Assembly: GCA_948805675.1 (NCBI GenBank) | Contig: CAQIBN010000005.1 | Span: 2,691-66,690, forward strand | Direction of reading: 5' to 3' | Source: an uncultured Clostridia bacterium | GTDB lineage: Bacteria; Bacillota; Clostridia; TANB77; CAG-508 | Length of the DNA stretch: 64,000 bases | In this document: piece after piece, positions 29,401 through 39,521 of the stretch | Layout: every line of letters starts with the position of its first letter | How positions within the stretch are numbered: the stretch's first letter is position 1 | Notes under the pieces: model-generated | Seen by the model: only the letters and a program-made list of their open reading frames with translations | Databases searched by the model: none | Told to the model about the DNA's origin: nothing | Made by a program: the position numbers and the translations under genes

Positions 29401-30917
29401 TAGTTACTTCAATTACTCTTTGTGGAATTGGCTTTTCTGGATTTACAAAACAAGAAAATTCATCAATTACTTCTCCATTTTTTACTTTCATTATTCCAAC
29501 TTCTGTAATCTTTTCTGTTCTAAAAGAAAAACCTGTAGTTTCTAAATCTAAAACACAATATGTTGTATCTATATCTTGTCCTTTTGGAAAAGATACACAA
29601 GGCACCTTATCTGGTACTAAATATGCTTCCACACCATAAATAACCTTCATATCAGGATTATCAAAACCTAATAACTTATGTGCTTCTGGGAATGCTTGTA
29701 CCACTCCATGGTCTGTTATTGCAATAGATTTCATCCCCCACTTCATTGCACGTTTTATTAAATCTTTTGCAGATGTCATTCCATCCATTTGACTCATTTG
29801 TGTATGCATATGAAGTTCTACTCTTTTTACTTTTGCTTCATCTTTTCTTTCCTGTTTTTTCATTCCAGCTGTTTCTACAATAGTATTTGCAATAACACCA
29901 AGTTCTTTTGCAAATGGGTCAAATTGCGCTGTACCACCAATTTTAAGTCCTTTAGCAGATTTTATTCTTCCGAGAAACAGCTTTAAATTTATCTTTTTCT
30001 ATAAAAGCTTTACATGTAATTGTACTTGTTCCATCATATAAATCAAACATAAATAAAAATTTTCCTGTTTTTAGTTCTCGTGAATCTGTATTTATTACTT
30101 CTCCTTCAAGTGATATTTTTCCACTATCTATAGAAACATCTATTACTTTTACTAATGGATCTTTTATATTTTGATTTCTTCCTAATATTAAAGGTGTTAT
30201 CTCTTCTGGTTCTTCTTGCTTTTTATTTTTACTATCATTTTTATCTTCTTGTTTATAGTTATTTGTAAGGTTTCCATTAACTTGAACTTTTGAATCTTTT
30301 TTGTTAAATTCTTTATTTTCTTTTTCAATTTTATTTTCTTTTGTATCATCTATTATGTTAGATTTTTCTTGAACTTTTTTTATAACATCTTTTTGTAACT
30401 TTTGTCTATATTCTAAAGCTTTTACTTTATTTTCTTCTGAATCATTATCCATATATTTTATTTTTAATTTCTTATTAAATACATTAAATATTAAATCTGA
30501 TAAAACTTTATCCATATTTCTACCATTTAGTATATCTGCCCCTGATAATTTCAAATTAATATTTAAATTATTCCCATCTAAATTTAAAATACTATCCTTT
30601 AATAATGCTTTAGTAAGAGGATGTTTATATGATAAATAATCTAAAATATCATCCCACTCACTTAGAAAATTATTTTCCATTCCATCTATATAACTAATAT
30701 GTATTATTGCTTCTTTAAGCATAAATCTTTTAATTAAATATTTCTCAAAAGCTCCAACATCTTTTACTTTTATAGGCTTGTCTGATAAAATATTAACTTC
30801 TAATTTATTAGTCTTTTTGTATAAATTTATAGATTTTATTTTGGTATTTATAATATTACTATTTATTTCAAAATCTTTAAAAATTTCTTTTAGCATCTTT
30901 TCTTGAACATCCGCCAT
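26500..30917 (-). CDS. polC: DNA polymerase III PolC, read through five CGG recoding sites
   Basis: About 1470 residues after five skips, the family's length. Order: N-terminal domain, OB fold (DPLVKVIDVSIDSGKISLEGE), PHP domain (VELHMHTQMSQMDGMTS), DEDD exonuclease (YCVLDLETTGFSFRTEKITE, HNADFDIGFLKY), a CX2C zinc site (YRCPNCKYSD, ECPKCG), then the polymerase palm (GDKEPDIDLNFSG), fingers and HhH (SAIPGLGPIDAEGI). Each site falls before a glycine of the family sequence. In frame 0 the essential replicative polymerase would be split into six pieces. It ends the cdsA-rseP-polC block. Confidence 0.95.
27359..27361 (-). other. CGG recoding site, polC (fifth)
   Basis: TTC GTA AGA (C) GGT ATG CTT joins FGTKFVR to G-M-L-L-D-T-R-P-K-T-F. 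The preceding codon AGA is one of four exceptions to NNT. Confidence 0.9.
27738..27740 (-). other. CGG recoding site, polC (fourth)
   Basis: ATT GCT AGT (C) GGA TGT ACT restores I-A-S-G-C-T-G-I-K-R-T-T-G-Q-H-P-G-G, invariant in PolC. Confidence 0.95.
27811..27813 (-). other. CGG recoding site, polC (third)
   Basis: ACA GCT TTT (C) GGA TAT GTA restores T-A-F-G-Y-V-K, invariant in PolC. It is only 71 bp from the fourth site. Confidence 0.95.
27962..27964 (-). other. CGG recoding site, polC (second)
   Basis: ACT TTT CTT (C) GGA TTT AAT restores F-L-G-F-N-G-D-K-E-P-D-I-D-L-N-F, the catalytic palm motif. Confidence 0.95.
29970..29972 (-). other. CGG recoding site, polC (first)
   Basis: GCT GTT TCT (C) GGA AGA ATA joins the OB-fold region to G-R-I-K-S-A-K-G-L-K-I-G-G before the PHP domain. 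Frame 0 ends six codons later. Confidence 0.93.
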
Positions 30918-31017
30918 TTTCTTTGTTACACCCTCCTAAGAGATAACCAAAAAGTAAATAAAAATTTGACTCATCTTTAAATCTACAATTCACCAAATCT
31001 TTCATCCCTTTTTTGGT

Positions 31018-31476
31018 TCATATAATAGAATTTAATTTATCACATACATTTTTAACATTTTCAACGTTATGTATAACAATTCCATTATTTATTCCATTTT
31101 CGGCATTTGTATTAATAATTATATCTCCTAAATTGAAAAATGATTGTAATAAACTTTGCACACATTTTATTTCTTTTAAATTCTCATATTTGATATATTT
31201 ATTTTCTATATTTATAAAATTAGAATTAAATATTAATTTATCTTCATAAAATTCATATTCAAATGATTTATACCTTTGTCTTTCAAATAATAGTATAATT
31301 GTCATAACAATAGCAATTATTACTATAGCTATTAAATATACTACCAAAGTTTTATATATTATAGATGGTATTAACATTAATATAAATAGTAATAATAAAA
31401 TTGAACCTCTATGTATTATTTCATATAAAGTTTTGAAAGTTGGTTTTATTTTTAAAAGTGCATTTTTTTCTCCCAT
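31018..31476 (-). CDS. Membrane protein with PH-like domain
   Basis: 152 residues. Two adjacent membrane helices (~22-60) are followed by a soluble domain with strands FEYEFYEDKLIFNSNFINIENKYIKYENLKEIKC, typical of the bacterial PH (YdbS/YdbT-like) fold. It lies between rseP and polC, where the canonical order has proS. Function unknown. Confidence 0.6.
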   Translation of the reverse strand: MGEKNALLKIKPTFKTLYEIIHRGSILLLLFILMLIPSIIYKTLVVYLIAIVIIAIVMTIILLFERQRYKSFEYEFYEDKLIFNSNFINIENKYIKYENLKEIKCVQSLLQSFFNLGDIIINTNAENGINNGIVIHNVENVKNVCDKLNSII

Positions 31477-31624
31477 TTTTTAATTTATATGCTATTTAAA
31501 ATAACACATTTCCTCCTTTTTATCTATAGTAAAACCAAAAATAGGGACATAAAATTGAAGTTCATTTGACACTTCCTTAAATTTATAAATTAATTTTTTG
31601 CCCCTTTTTTGTTTATCTTTTTAA

Positions 31625-32883
31625 TTAGAATATTCTTAGTATATCATTATATGTTATATATAATGATAACACTATAAGTATAGAAAATCCCAACATCTGT
31701 ATAGACATTTCTGTTTTTTCTTTTAAAGGTTTTCTTCTAATCCATTCAATTAATAAAATTACTATTTTTCCTCCATCTAATGGTGGGAAAGGAAGTAAGT
31801 TAGTAATACCTAAAGATAAAGATATTAGTGAAATAATATAAATATAATCTTTTATTCCTCCGAGTATTTGAAACTACACTTGCAATTCCAACTGGTCCCA
31901 TTAATTGGTCTGTAGACACATGACCTGTAAAAAGCTGTTTTAAATTATCTATAATTGAAAAACTAAAATCTATTGTAGAATTAAAAGCATAATACACTTT
32001 ATTTGCAAAAGTATTTTCTGCAAGCTTTAAATTAACTCCTAAATAGTATTGTGATTTTTCTGTAGGAATAATTGTAAACTCTTTTTCTTCTCCTTGTCTT
32101 TGTATTAAAATTTTTAAATCTGATTCTTTATTTTCATTAATTAACATTATTAATTTATTTACATTATCTTTTACATCTTCTCCATTAACTTTTAATATAA
32201 TATCATTTACTTCTAATCCTTGCTTTTTTGCAGGACTATCTTCCCCAATAGCTACAACTTTTGTAGAATTACCTTCTTTTAAATATATTCCTGTTTCTTT
32301 ATATTTTACTTCATTTGGAATAATATCATATTCTAATAATTTATCATCTCTTTTTATTAGAACCTTTACTTTATCTCCTTTAGACTTTAAAATCTGTTCA
32401 TTAATATCTTCTTGATTTATAACTTTTTTGCCATTTATTTTTTTAATTTCATCACCAGCTTGTAATCCTGAAATTTGTGCATTATATCCATCTACTAGTG
32501 AATCTATTTTATTACTTACAAAATTAGTATTTGTTGTCATAAGTCCAAAATATAGAATTAATGCAAATACAATATTTACAATACCGTCCTGCTAATACTA
32601 TTGCTATTCTTTTTGCAATTGAAGCTTTACTAAAAGAACCCTCTTTATTAGAGCGTTCTTCTTCACCTTCCATGCTTACAAATCCCCCTAAAGGGATTAA
32701 TCGTAATGCATACTTTGTTTCTCTTCCTTGTTTTTTCCAAATTGTAGGACCAAAACCAAGTGCAAATTCATTTACTTTAACTTTGCAAATCTTGGCCACA
32801 ATAAAATGTCCACCTTCATGGATAAAGACTAATAGACCTAAAAGAAATATAATTTTTATGGCATTTATAAAAAAAGTAAACAT
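31625..32883 (-). CDS. rseP: Site-2 protease RseP/RasP, read through two CGG recoding sites
   Basis: 418 residues after two skips, typical length. Motifs: zinc site HEGGH in the first helix, then PDZ domain(s) (KQGLEVNDIILKVNGEDV), and after the second site LLPFPPLDGGKIV, the NxxPxPxLDGG motif with the third zinc ligand. In frame 0 the third ligand is lost. The start 32883 has GGAGG eight bases upstream. It cleaves anti-sigma factors and signal peptide remnants in the membrane. Confidence 0.93.
31860..31862 (-). other. CGG recoding site 2, rseP
   Basis: TCA AAT ACT (C) GGA GGA ATA joins VSNT to G-G-I-K-D-Y and the helix carrying the LDGG motif. Confidence 0.92.
32584..32586 (-). other. CGG recoding site 1, rseP
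   Basis: TTA GCA GGA (C) GGT ATT GTA restores L-A-G-G-I-V-N-I, the second conserved segment (usually LAGPxxN). Preceding codon is GGA. Confidence 0.9.
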
Positions 32884-33057
32884 GTACATTTCCTCCAATT
32901 AATAAAATATTAAAGTAAATTTTCATTCCTAAAATAATTTTAAAAAATTTTAGGATTTAAAACTAGTTAACATATTGTATAATATAAATTTTTAGAGTTA
33001 AATATTTCCATTCATGGCTTATTTAAATAACATTACCTAATAATCTTTAATTATTAA

Positions 33058-33865
33058 TTAAAGAACAAATAATAATAAAAAATAAGCAAATGGTGTTATA
33101 AATATTAAACTATCTATTCTGTCTAGCATACCTCCATGACCTGGAAGTAAATTACTAAAATCTTTAATTCCAACATATCTTTTTATACTTGATGCTGAAA
33201 AATCTCCGATTTGACCTATTATACTTAATAAAATAGAAATAGCACCTATATATAAGTAATTTATATTCATTCCTAAACATGTATTTATAATAAATGTATA
33301 AATTAAAGTTAAAGTAGTAGCACCAATTGTGCCTCCTAAACAACCTTCTATAGATTTATTAGGACTAATCTTACTAAATGTATGTTTTCCTATTGTTCTT
33401 CCTACAATAAATGCAAATATATCTGTTCCCCATGCAGAAATTATTATATACCATACAAGCAATTTTCCATTTTCTGAACCCATAAGTAATGGCATATACA
33501 TTAAAAATAATGGTATATAGCAAATTCCAAAAAAAGTAATTGCAATATCTTTAATTGTAGTTTTCATATTAGAAATAATAACTTGTATAAATAGCAGTAA
33601 TATACTAGTTGGTACTAATACTCCTATTGTTATAACTATATATTGTCTTGGTACAATATGTATTAATGATATTAAAAAACATGCTAAATATCCGAAGCCA
33701 ATATACTGGTTTTGCTTTTCCTTTAAAGCTATCGAAATATTCATGTAGGCTCATTGCTGCAATTATTGCAAATAATACATCCATTAAATATATATTTCCA
33801 AATATAAACACAATAATAACAATTGGTAAGCCTATTACTGTTGTTAATATACGATTTAAATTCAT
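33058..33865 (-). CDS. cdsA: Phosphatidate cytidylyltransferase, read through one CGG recoding site
   Basis: 268 residues after the shift, normal for CdsA. Multiple membrane helices; the C-terminal signature region is present as DFSASSIKRYVGIKDFSNLLPGHGGMLDRIDSL. The first 75 residues and the rest lie in different frames, joined at W-L-G-Y. It makes CDP-diacylglycerol. It overlaps no neighbour but lies 3 bp from uppS. Confidence 0.93.
33692..33694 (-). other. CGG recoding site, cdsA
   Basis: TAT TGG CTT (C) GGA TAT TTA joins the two halves as Y-W-L-G-Y-L-A. A second CGG in this gene (ATC GGA, near 33208) is out of frame and causes no shift. Confidence 0.92.
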
Positions 33866-33868
33866 TTA

Positions 33869-34591
33869 CTATTTTCCTCCAAATTTTCTATTTCTAACTT
33901 CATAATTTTTTATTGCTTTTAGTAAATCTTCTTCTGAAAATTCTGGCCAATATTTATTATCAAAATAGAATTCTGTATAAGCTATTTGCCAAGGTAAGAA
34001 GTTACTTGTTCTTAATTCTCCACTTGTTCTTATTAATAAATCTGGATCTGGCTGCCCTTTTGTATATAAATAGTTTGATATTAACTCTTCATTTATATCT
34101 TCTATTTTTATATTATTATTTTTTATTTCTTCTGCTATTTGTTTAATAGCAGATGTAATTTCTGCTCTTCCACCATAATTAAAAGCAATATTTAATGTTA
34201 GACCAGTGTTTCCTTTAGTTCTTTCCACTGCTTTGTTTATACTATTTTGCATTCCTTTTGAAAGTACTGAGATATCTCCTAATACATTAATTTTTATGTT
34301 TTCTGTATCTGCTCTTTTAGAAAAATCATTTAAGTAATTTTGAAGTAATATCATTAAAGCTCCAACTTCTTCTTTACTTCTCTTCCAATTTTCTGTAGAA
34401 AATGCATATACTGTTAAATATTTTATTCCTATATTATTACAATATTTTGCAATTTTTTCTAAGTTTTCTGCACCTTTTTTGTGACCTTCTTTTATTTCTA
34501 AATTATTTTCTTTTGCCCATCTTCTGTTTCCATCCATAATTACAGCAATATGTTCTGGACAACTATTAGCTTCTATATTGGTATTACTCAT
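33869..34591 (-). CDS. uppS: Undecaprenyl diphosphate synthase
   Basis: 240 residues. Motifs: HIAVIMDGNRRWAK (catalytic Asp), YLTVYAFSTENWKR, FNYGGRAEI and DLLIRTSGELRTSNFLPWQIAYTEFYF. It makes the C55 lipid carrier for cell-wall synthesis from farnesyl and isopentenyl diphosphate. It follows the prenyl synthase gene by 11 bp. No recoding site. Confidence 0.95.
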   Translation of the reverse strand: MSNTNIEANSCPEHIAVIMDGNRRWAKENNLEIKEGHKKGAENLEKIAKYCNNIGIKYLTVYAFSTENWKRSKEEVGALMILLQNYLNDFSKRADTENIKINVLGDISVLSKGMQNSINKAVERTKGNTGLTLNIAFNYGGRAEITSAIKQIAEEIKNNNIKIEDINEELISNYLYTKGQPDPDLLIRTSGELRTSNFLPWQIAYTEFYFDNKYWPEFSEEDLLKAIKNYEVRNRKFGGK

Positions 34592-34602
34592 TTTTTTCTC
34601 CT

Positions 34603-35493
34603 TTATTTATTTCTATTTGCAATATATAATGCTAACTCTTTTAAAAATTTATCATCTGTTTTATAAGAAGATATAATTTCTACTGCTTCTTTTGTTATAT
34701 TGGCTAGCATTTTTTCTGACTCCTCTAATCCATATTTACTAACATATGTACATTTTCCTTTTTCTTTATCATTACCTACTGGCTTACCTAAAACCTTAGC
34801 ATCTCCTATTTCAGATAATATATCATCTTTTATTTGAAATGCCAATCCTATCTTTTCTGCATATAAAGATAAATTTTCTATATTTTTATCTTCTGCTCCA
34901 GCAATTATTGCACCAACTTTAACAGAAGCCTTTATTAATGCTCCAGTTTTATTTTTATGCATATATTCTAAATAGTCGTTTGAAATTTGTTTCCCTTCAA
35001 ATTCTGTATCTATATACTCTCCTGCAATCATTCTATCAGTTGCATAAGAAATTTCACGTATTGCTTTAATTTTTCTTAATTTTATATTTTCATCTTTACT
35101 ATTAATAATATCATCAATCATTATCATATATGCATTATTAAGTAAAGAATCTCCTGCTAAAATTGCAGTTGCTTCATTAAATTTTTTATGATTAGTTAAC
35201 TTTCCTCTTCTGTAATCATCATCATCTATGCTTGGCAAATCATCATGTATAAGCGAAAAAGTATGTATCATTTCCATAGCTACAGCAAAAGTAAGGCATT
35301 CTTCTATATTGCTATCAAATAATTTATATGTTTCTAATATTAAAATTGGTCTTAATCGTTTTCCTCCAGCAAGCAAACTATATTTTGTAGACTCATTTAA
35401 TATTCCTTCTGGACAATCTGTATCTCGAAAATACTTTTCAAAACTTTTATTAATTAATTTTGCATCATCAATTAGTACTTGTTTAAAATCCAT
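34603..35493 (-). CDS. ispA: Farnesyl/geranyl diphosphate synthase (polyprenyl synthetase)
   Basis: 296 residues. First Asp-rich motif LIHDDLPSIDDDDYRRG, second FQIKDDILSEIGD, and GGKRLRPILIL near the N-terminus: IspA-type trans-prenyltransferase. It supplies farnesyl diphosphate to UppS encoded next. Its position between frr and uppS is unusual; the common block has no prenyl synthase there. dxr, often next to cdsA, is missing. Confidence 0.9.
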   Translation of the reverse strand: MDFKQVLIDDAKLINKSFEKYFRDTDCPEGILNESTKYSLLAGGKRLRPILILETYKLFDSNIEECLTFAVAMEMIHTFSLIHDDLPSIDDDDYRRGKLTNHKKFNEATAILAGDSLLNNAYMIMIDDIINSKDENIKLRKIKAIREISYATDRMIAGEYIDTEFEGKQISNDYLEYMHKNKTGALIKASVKVGAIIAGAEDKNIENLSLYAEKIGLAFQIKDDILSEIGDAKVLGKPVGNDKEKGKCTYVSKYGLEESEKMLANITKEAVEIISSYKTDDKFLKELALYIANRNK

Positions 35494-35571
35494 AACTATT
35501 TGGGTATGTTAGATTATTTATCTAAACATATTCTCCTTTCCAGTAAGCATTTTATTCTTACATTATATTAT

Positions 35572-36120
35572 TTATACACTCATTATTTCTTTTTCTTTAT
35601 TTTCTAAAATTTTATCAATACAGTCTATATTTTTATCTGTTATTTTTTGTATATCTTCCTCTGCTTGTTTTAATTCATCTTCTGTAATTTCACTATCTTT
35701 TTGCATTTTTCTATAACTATCTATACTATCTCTTCTAATAGCTCTTACTGCTATTCTTGCTTCTTCTGCTATTTTTTTTACTTCTTTAACAAGTTCTTTT
35801 CTTCTTTCTTCATTTAATTCTGGGAAATTTAATCTAATTACTTTTCCATCATTATTTGGATTAATTCCTATATCGGCTTTTAATATTTCTCTTTCTATTT
35901 CTTTTAAAATTCCTGCATCCCATGGTTGTATTACTATTAGTCTTGCTTCTGGAACAGAAATACCAGCAACTTGATTTATTGGAGTTGGCATGCCATAGTA
36001 ATCTACTTTTATTTTATTTAATATAGCAGGATTTGCACGACCAGCTCTAATTTCTGATAAATTTTCCTCATAAACACTTACTGTTTTTTTCATCTTTTCT
36101 TCTAAATCTGTATAATTCAT
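35572..36120 (-). CDS. frr: Ribosome recycling factor
   Basis: 182 residues, usual length. Clear RRF sequence: EIRAGRANPAILNKIKVDYYGMPTPINQVA, IQPWD, IRLNFPELNEERRKELVK and RAIRRDS. It splits post-termination ribosomes with EF-G. No CGG site. Confidence 0.97.
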   Translation of the reverse strand: MNYTDLEEKMKKTVSVYEENLSEIRAGRANPAILNKIKVDYYGMPTPINQVAGISVPEARLIVIQPWDAGILKEIEREILKADIGINPNNDGKVIRLNFPELNEERRKELVKEVKKIAEEARIAVRAIRRDSIDSYRKMQKDSEITEDELKQAEEDIQKITDKNIDCIDKILENKEKEIMSV

Positions 36121-36242
36121 AATATTCTCTCCTTTTATTTTTTATAATTATTTTGATAAAATTATTCTATTGTTACAATATTACCATATTATAATATTTA
36201 ATTTTATACTTTTTCATTAATTTATATTTTATTATTATTAAA

Positions 36243-36321
36243 ATTAATTACTAGTCAATTTTATTTATATATAATTACTAATAGAAATTTTGGTATAAAT
36301 TAAAGACTAACTAGTAATTAA
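36243..36321. repeat. Small inverted-repeat element between frr and pyrH
   Basis: Left end TTAATTACTAGTCA and right end AACTAGTAATTAA face each other across about 50 bp. The ends resemble those of the 13.8 kb element and the 24.8 kb motif. Probably a degenerate miniature element. Confidence 0.5.
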
Positions 36322-36324
36322 ATT

Positions 36325-37032
36325 TTATTTTACTAATGTTCCTACTTTATCGCCTTTAACTGCTTTTATTATATTTTCTGGATTATCCATTGCAAATACT
36401 ATTAATGGTATATTGTTATCTTTACATAATGATATTGCTGTAGAATCCATTACTTTTAAATCTTTATTTAATATATCTAAATAAGTTATTTCATCATATT
36501 TTATTGCATTTTCATCTTGTTTTGGATCTGCTGAATACACTCCATCAATTGTTTTGGCAACTAATATAACATCTGCTTCTATTTCTGCTGCTCTTAATGC
36601 TGCTGCTGTATCTGTTGTAAAAAATGGATTACCAGAACCACATGCAAATATAACTACTCTTCCTTTTTCTAAATGTTTAGTTGCTTTTCTTTTTATATAT
36701 GGTTCTGCAACTTCTCTCATTTCTATTGCAGTTTGTACTCTTGTATACATTCCTCTTGATTCTAAAGCATCTTGAAGTGCTAATGCATTCATTGTAGTAG
36801 CAATCATTCCCATATAATCTGATGTAGTTCTTTCCATATCTTTTCCATATCTTCCACGCCAGAAATTTCCTGCTCCTACTACTATTGCAACTTGTACACC
36901 TAAATCTTGCATATTTTTTATTTGATTACAAATTTCTCCAATTACTTCTGATGATATACCAGTTTTTGCATCTCCAGCCAAAGCTTCTCCACTTAATTTT
37001 AATAAAACTCTTTTGTATTTAATATTAGACAT
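36325..37032 (-). CDS. pyrH: Uridylate kinase
   Basis: 235 residues. Bacterial UMP kinase motifs: YKRVLLKLSGEALAG, VVGAGNFWRGR, FACGSGNPFFTTDTAAALRA and KTIDGVYSADPK. First gene of the pyrH-frr-ispA-uppS-cdsA-rseP block. No CGG in frame. Confidence 0.97.
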   Translation of the reverse strand: MSNIKYKRVLLKLSGEALAGDAKTGISSEVIGEICNQIKNMQDLGVQVAIVVGAGNFWRGRYGKDMERTTSDYMGMIATTMNALALQDALESRGMYTRVQTAIEMREVAEPYIKRKATKHLEKGRVVIFACGSGNPFFTTDTAAALRAAEIEADVILVAKTIDGVYSADPKQDENAIKYDEITYLDILNKDLKVMDSTAISLCKDNNIPLIVFAMDNPENIIKAVKGDKVGTLVK

Positions 37033-37202
37033 AACTATTCTCTCCTTATTTTTTTATACTTTGCTATTGTACCATATAATAAAATATTTTTGCAGTATTT
37101 TTTTAAAAATTTTATAAAATATTTGTATTAATTTCAATTTTTCCCTTAATATTATTTATAATATTACAAAAAATATTATAAATAATACTTTTAGGAGGTA
37201 AT

Positions 37203-37827
37203 ATGAACCAAATATTAGTAACTAAGGAATTTACTAAAAAGCAAAAAATAGAGTTATTTAATTTTAAATTACAATTTTATATTTCAACTACTCTATTTAT
37301 TATAATAATTATATTGTTTTCATCAATGGTTTATAGTAATACAAAAAAAGAACAAGAATCTAAATCTTTAACCGACTCATTTAATATTAGTACATTATAT
37401 AATTCTTCTGTAAATACTATAGATAAATCAGATAATGAATCTTTTGTAATAGGAATTATAGAAATTGAGAAAATAAAAATTAACTATCCTATTTTATCTA
37501 ATGTTAATGATGAACTTTTAAAAATCTCGCCTTGCAAATTCGCAGGTCCTACACCTAATAAAGCTCGGAAATTTATGTATTGCAGGACATAACTATGCAG
37601 ATAAAAGATTTTTTGGAAGATTAAAAGAATTATTAATTAATGATAAAATAACTATTTATGATTTATCTGGTAATAGTTTAGATTATTATATTTATGAAAA
37701 AAGAGAAATTAGTCCAAATGATTTATCATGTATGTTACAAGAAACAAATGGAGAAAAAATTGTAACACTTATAACATGTAATAATATGTCTGATAAAAGG
37801 TTATTAATTAAAGCAAAAACACTATAA
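37203..37827 (+). CDS. Sortase (class D-like), read through one CGG recoding site
   Basis: 207 residues after the shift. An N-terminal signal-anchor helix (~25-47) is followed by IGIIEIEKIKINYPIL. The catalytic His is in IAGHNYADKRFFGRL and the Cys in TLITCNN, both after the CGG; frame 0 ends before either. TAGGAGG precedes the ATG. It likely anchors the LPKTG protein encoded convergently next door. Confidence 0.9.
37566..37568 (+). other. CGG recoding site, sortase
   Basis: AAT AAA GCT (C) GGA AAT TTA TGT restores A-G-N-L-C-I-A-G-H, the conserved segment with the catalytic histidine. Confidence 0.92.
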
Positions 37828-37862
37828 ACAAACTAAAAGCTATTTAGATTATTTATAGTGTT
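37818..37862. terminator. Hairpin overlapping the sortase stop codon
   Basis: AACACTATAAA pairs with TTTATAGTGTT across about 23 bases, between the convergent sortase and LPXTG genes. Confidence 0.5.
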
Positions 37863-37884
37863 TAATTACTATTTATTTTTTTAC

Positions 37885-38226
37885 TTATTTTATATTATAA
37901 TTTTTTACTTTTCTATATGCATATATTGCTGAAATACCACATATAATAGCAAAAGCTATTATTGCATAATCTTCTGTTATTCCTGTTTTTGGTAATGTTT
38001 CATTTACTTGTGTATTATTAGATACATTATTTGTATTTGTTATATCAGTTACATTATTTGTTGCTGTTGTGTTTGTATTATTTGTTTCTTCAATTGTTGT
38101 CATATTTCCATTTTCATTAAGAAATTTATTGATATCAAAATCTGAAGCTAATACTGAAGTTTGTAAGATAACAAATAATAAACTTATAATTAAAATTACA
38201 CTTAAAACTTTTTTTGTTATTTTCAT
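37885..38226 (-). CDS. LPXTG-anchored surface protein
   Basis: 113 residues. Signal peptide (~1-28), a short Asn/Thr-rich linker, then the sorting signal: LPKTG near residue 81, a hydrophobic helix and a positively charged tail (YRKVKNYNIK). The mature part is only about 50 residues. It is the probable substrate of the adjacent convergent sortase. Function beyond anchoring unknown. Confidence 0.85.
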   Translation of the reverse strand: MKITKKVLSVILIISLLFVILQTSVLASDFDINKFLNENGNMTTIEETNNTNTTATNNVTDITNTNNVSNNTQVNETLPKTGITEDYAIIAFAIICGISAIYAYRKVKNYNIK

Positions 38227-38410
38227 ATTCCTCTTCTCCTTTTTTCTTTTGATATTAATATTATTATCTTTATTTTTTGATTTTTATATACGAAATATGC
38301 AAAAAATATAGATAATCTTTTATTTTCTTTTATATTTTATACTTAATTTGTCATATAGTCAACATTTTTCGCAAAAATTTTATATAATTATATAGAGAAA
38401 GAGCATATAT

Positions 38411-39504
38411 TCAAATATTAAATCTAAATAATACTATATCTCCATCTTGCATTATATATTCTTTTCCTTCTAATCTAATCAATCCTTTTTCTTTTGCAGA
38501 AACCATCGAACCTTCTTTTATTAAATCATTAAAAGAAACAATTTCAGCACGTATAAATCCTCTTTCTATATCTGAATGAATCTTTCCGAGCTGCCTTAGG
38601 TGCTTTTGTTCCTTTTTTTATAGTCCATGCTCTAACTTCTGGCTCTCCTGCTGTTAAAAATGACATAAGACCTAATAAATCATAACTTGCTTTAATTACT
38701 TTATCTAAACCAGATTCATTTAATCCGAAGTGCTTCTAGCATTTCTTTTTTATCATTTCCTTCTAACATAGCTAATTCTTCTTCTATTTTTATACATAAA
38801 GGAATTACTTCTGCTTTTTCTAAATTTGCATATTCTTCAACTTTATTTACTAATTCATTATTACTTACGTCTTCTATATCTTGTTCTGATACATTTGCTA
38901 TATATAAAATTGGTTTCATTGTTAATAAATATGTTTCTTTTAAAATCTCTTTTTCATCATCTGAAAGTTCTATTGTTCTTGCTGATTTTCCTTCTTCTAA
39001 AACCTTTTTTACTTTTTCTAAACAATCTATTTCAATTTGATATTTCTTATCAGATTTTAATAATTTTCTAGCTTTATCTAATTTTTTATCAATTGTTTCA
39101 ATGTCTGAAAAAATTAATTCTAAATTTATAGTTTCAATATCTCTTAAAGGATTTACACTTCCATCAACATGTACAATATTAGGGTCTTCAAAACATCTTA
39201 CAACTTGAACAATACTATCTACTTCTCTTATATGTGATAAGAACTTATTTCCAAGTCCTTCACCTCGACTTGCTCCTTTTACTAAACCTGCGATATCTAC
39301 AAATTCTATAATTGCATGTGTAGTTTTTTCTGGTTTATACATTTGTGTTAAAATATCTAGTCTTTCGTCTGGTACAGGAACAACACCTACATTAGGCTCT
39401 ATTGTACAAAATGGATAATTTGCACATTCTGCTCCTGCATTGGTAATTGCATTAAATAAAGTACTTTTCCCCACATTTGGAAGTCCTACTATACCGATTT
39501 TCAT
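38411..39504 (-). CDS. ychF: Ribosome-binding ATPase YchF, read through two CGG recoding sites
   Basis: 363 residues after two skips, exactly the family length. P-loop GLPNVGKSTLF, NYPFCTIEPN, GLVKGASRGEGLGNKFLSHIREVD in the first part; then EALGLNESGLDKVI and, after the second site, AAGKIHSDIERGFIRAE and the TGS-like C-terminus with the usual QDGDIVLFRFN ending. OBG-family ATPase that binds the ribosome. A third CGG (ATC GGT in MKIGIVG) is out of frame. Confidence 0.96.
38586..38588 (-). other. CGG recoding site 2, ychF
   Basis: AAG GCA GCT (C) GGA AAG ATT restores K-A-A-G-K-I-H-S-D-I-E-R-G-F, invariant in YchF. Confidence 0.95.
38725..38727 (-). other. CGG recoding site 1, ychF
   Basis: GAA GCA CTT (C) GGA TTA AAT restores E-A-L-G-L-N-E-S-G-L-D. 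Frame 0 stops three codons on. Confidence 0.95.
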
Positions 39505-39521
39505 TTTTTATCCCTCTTTCT

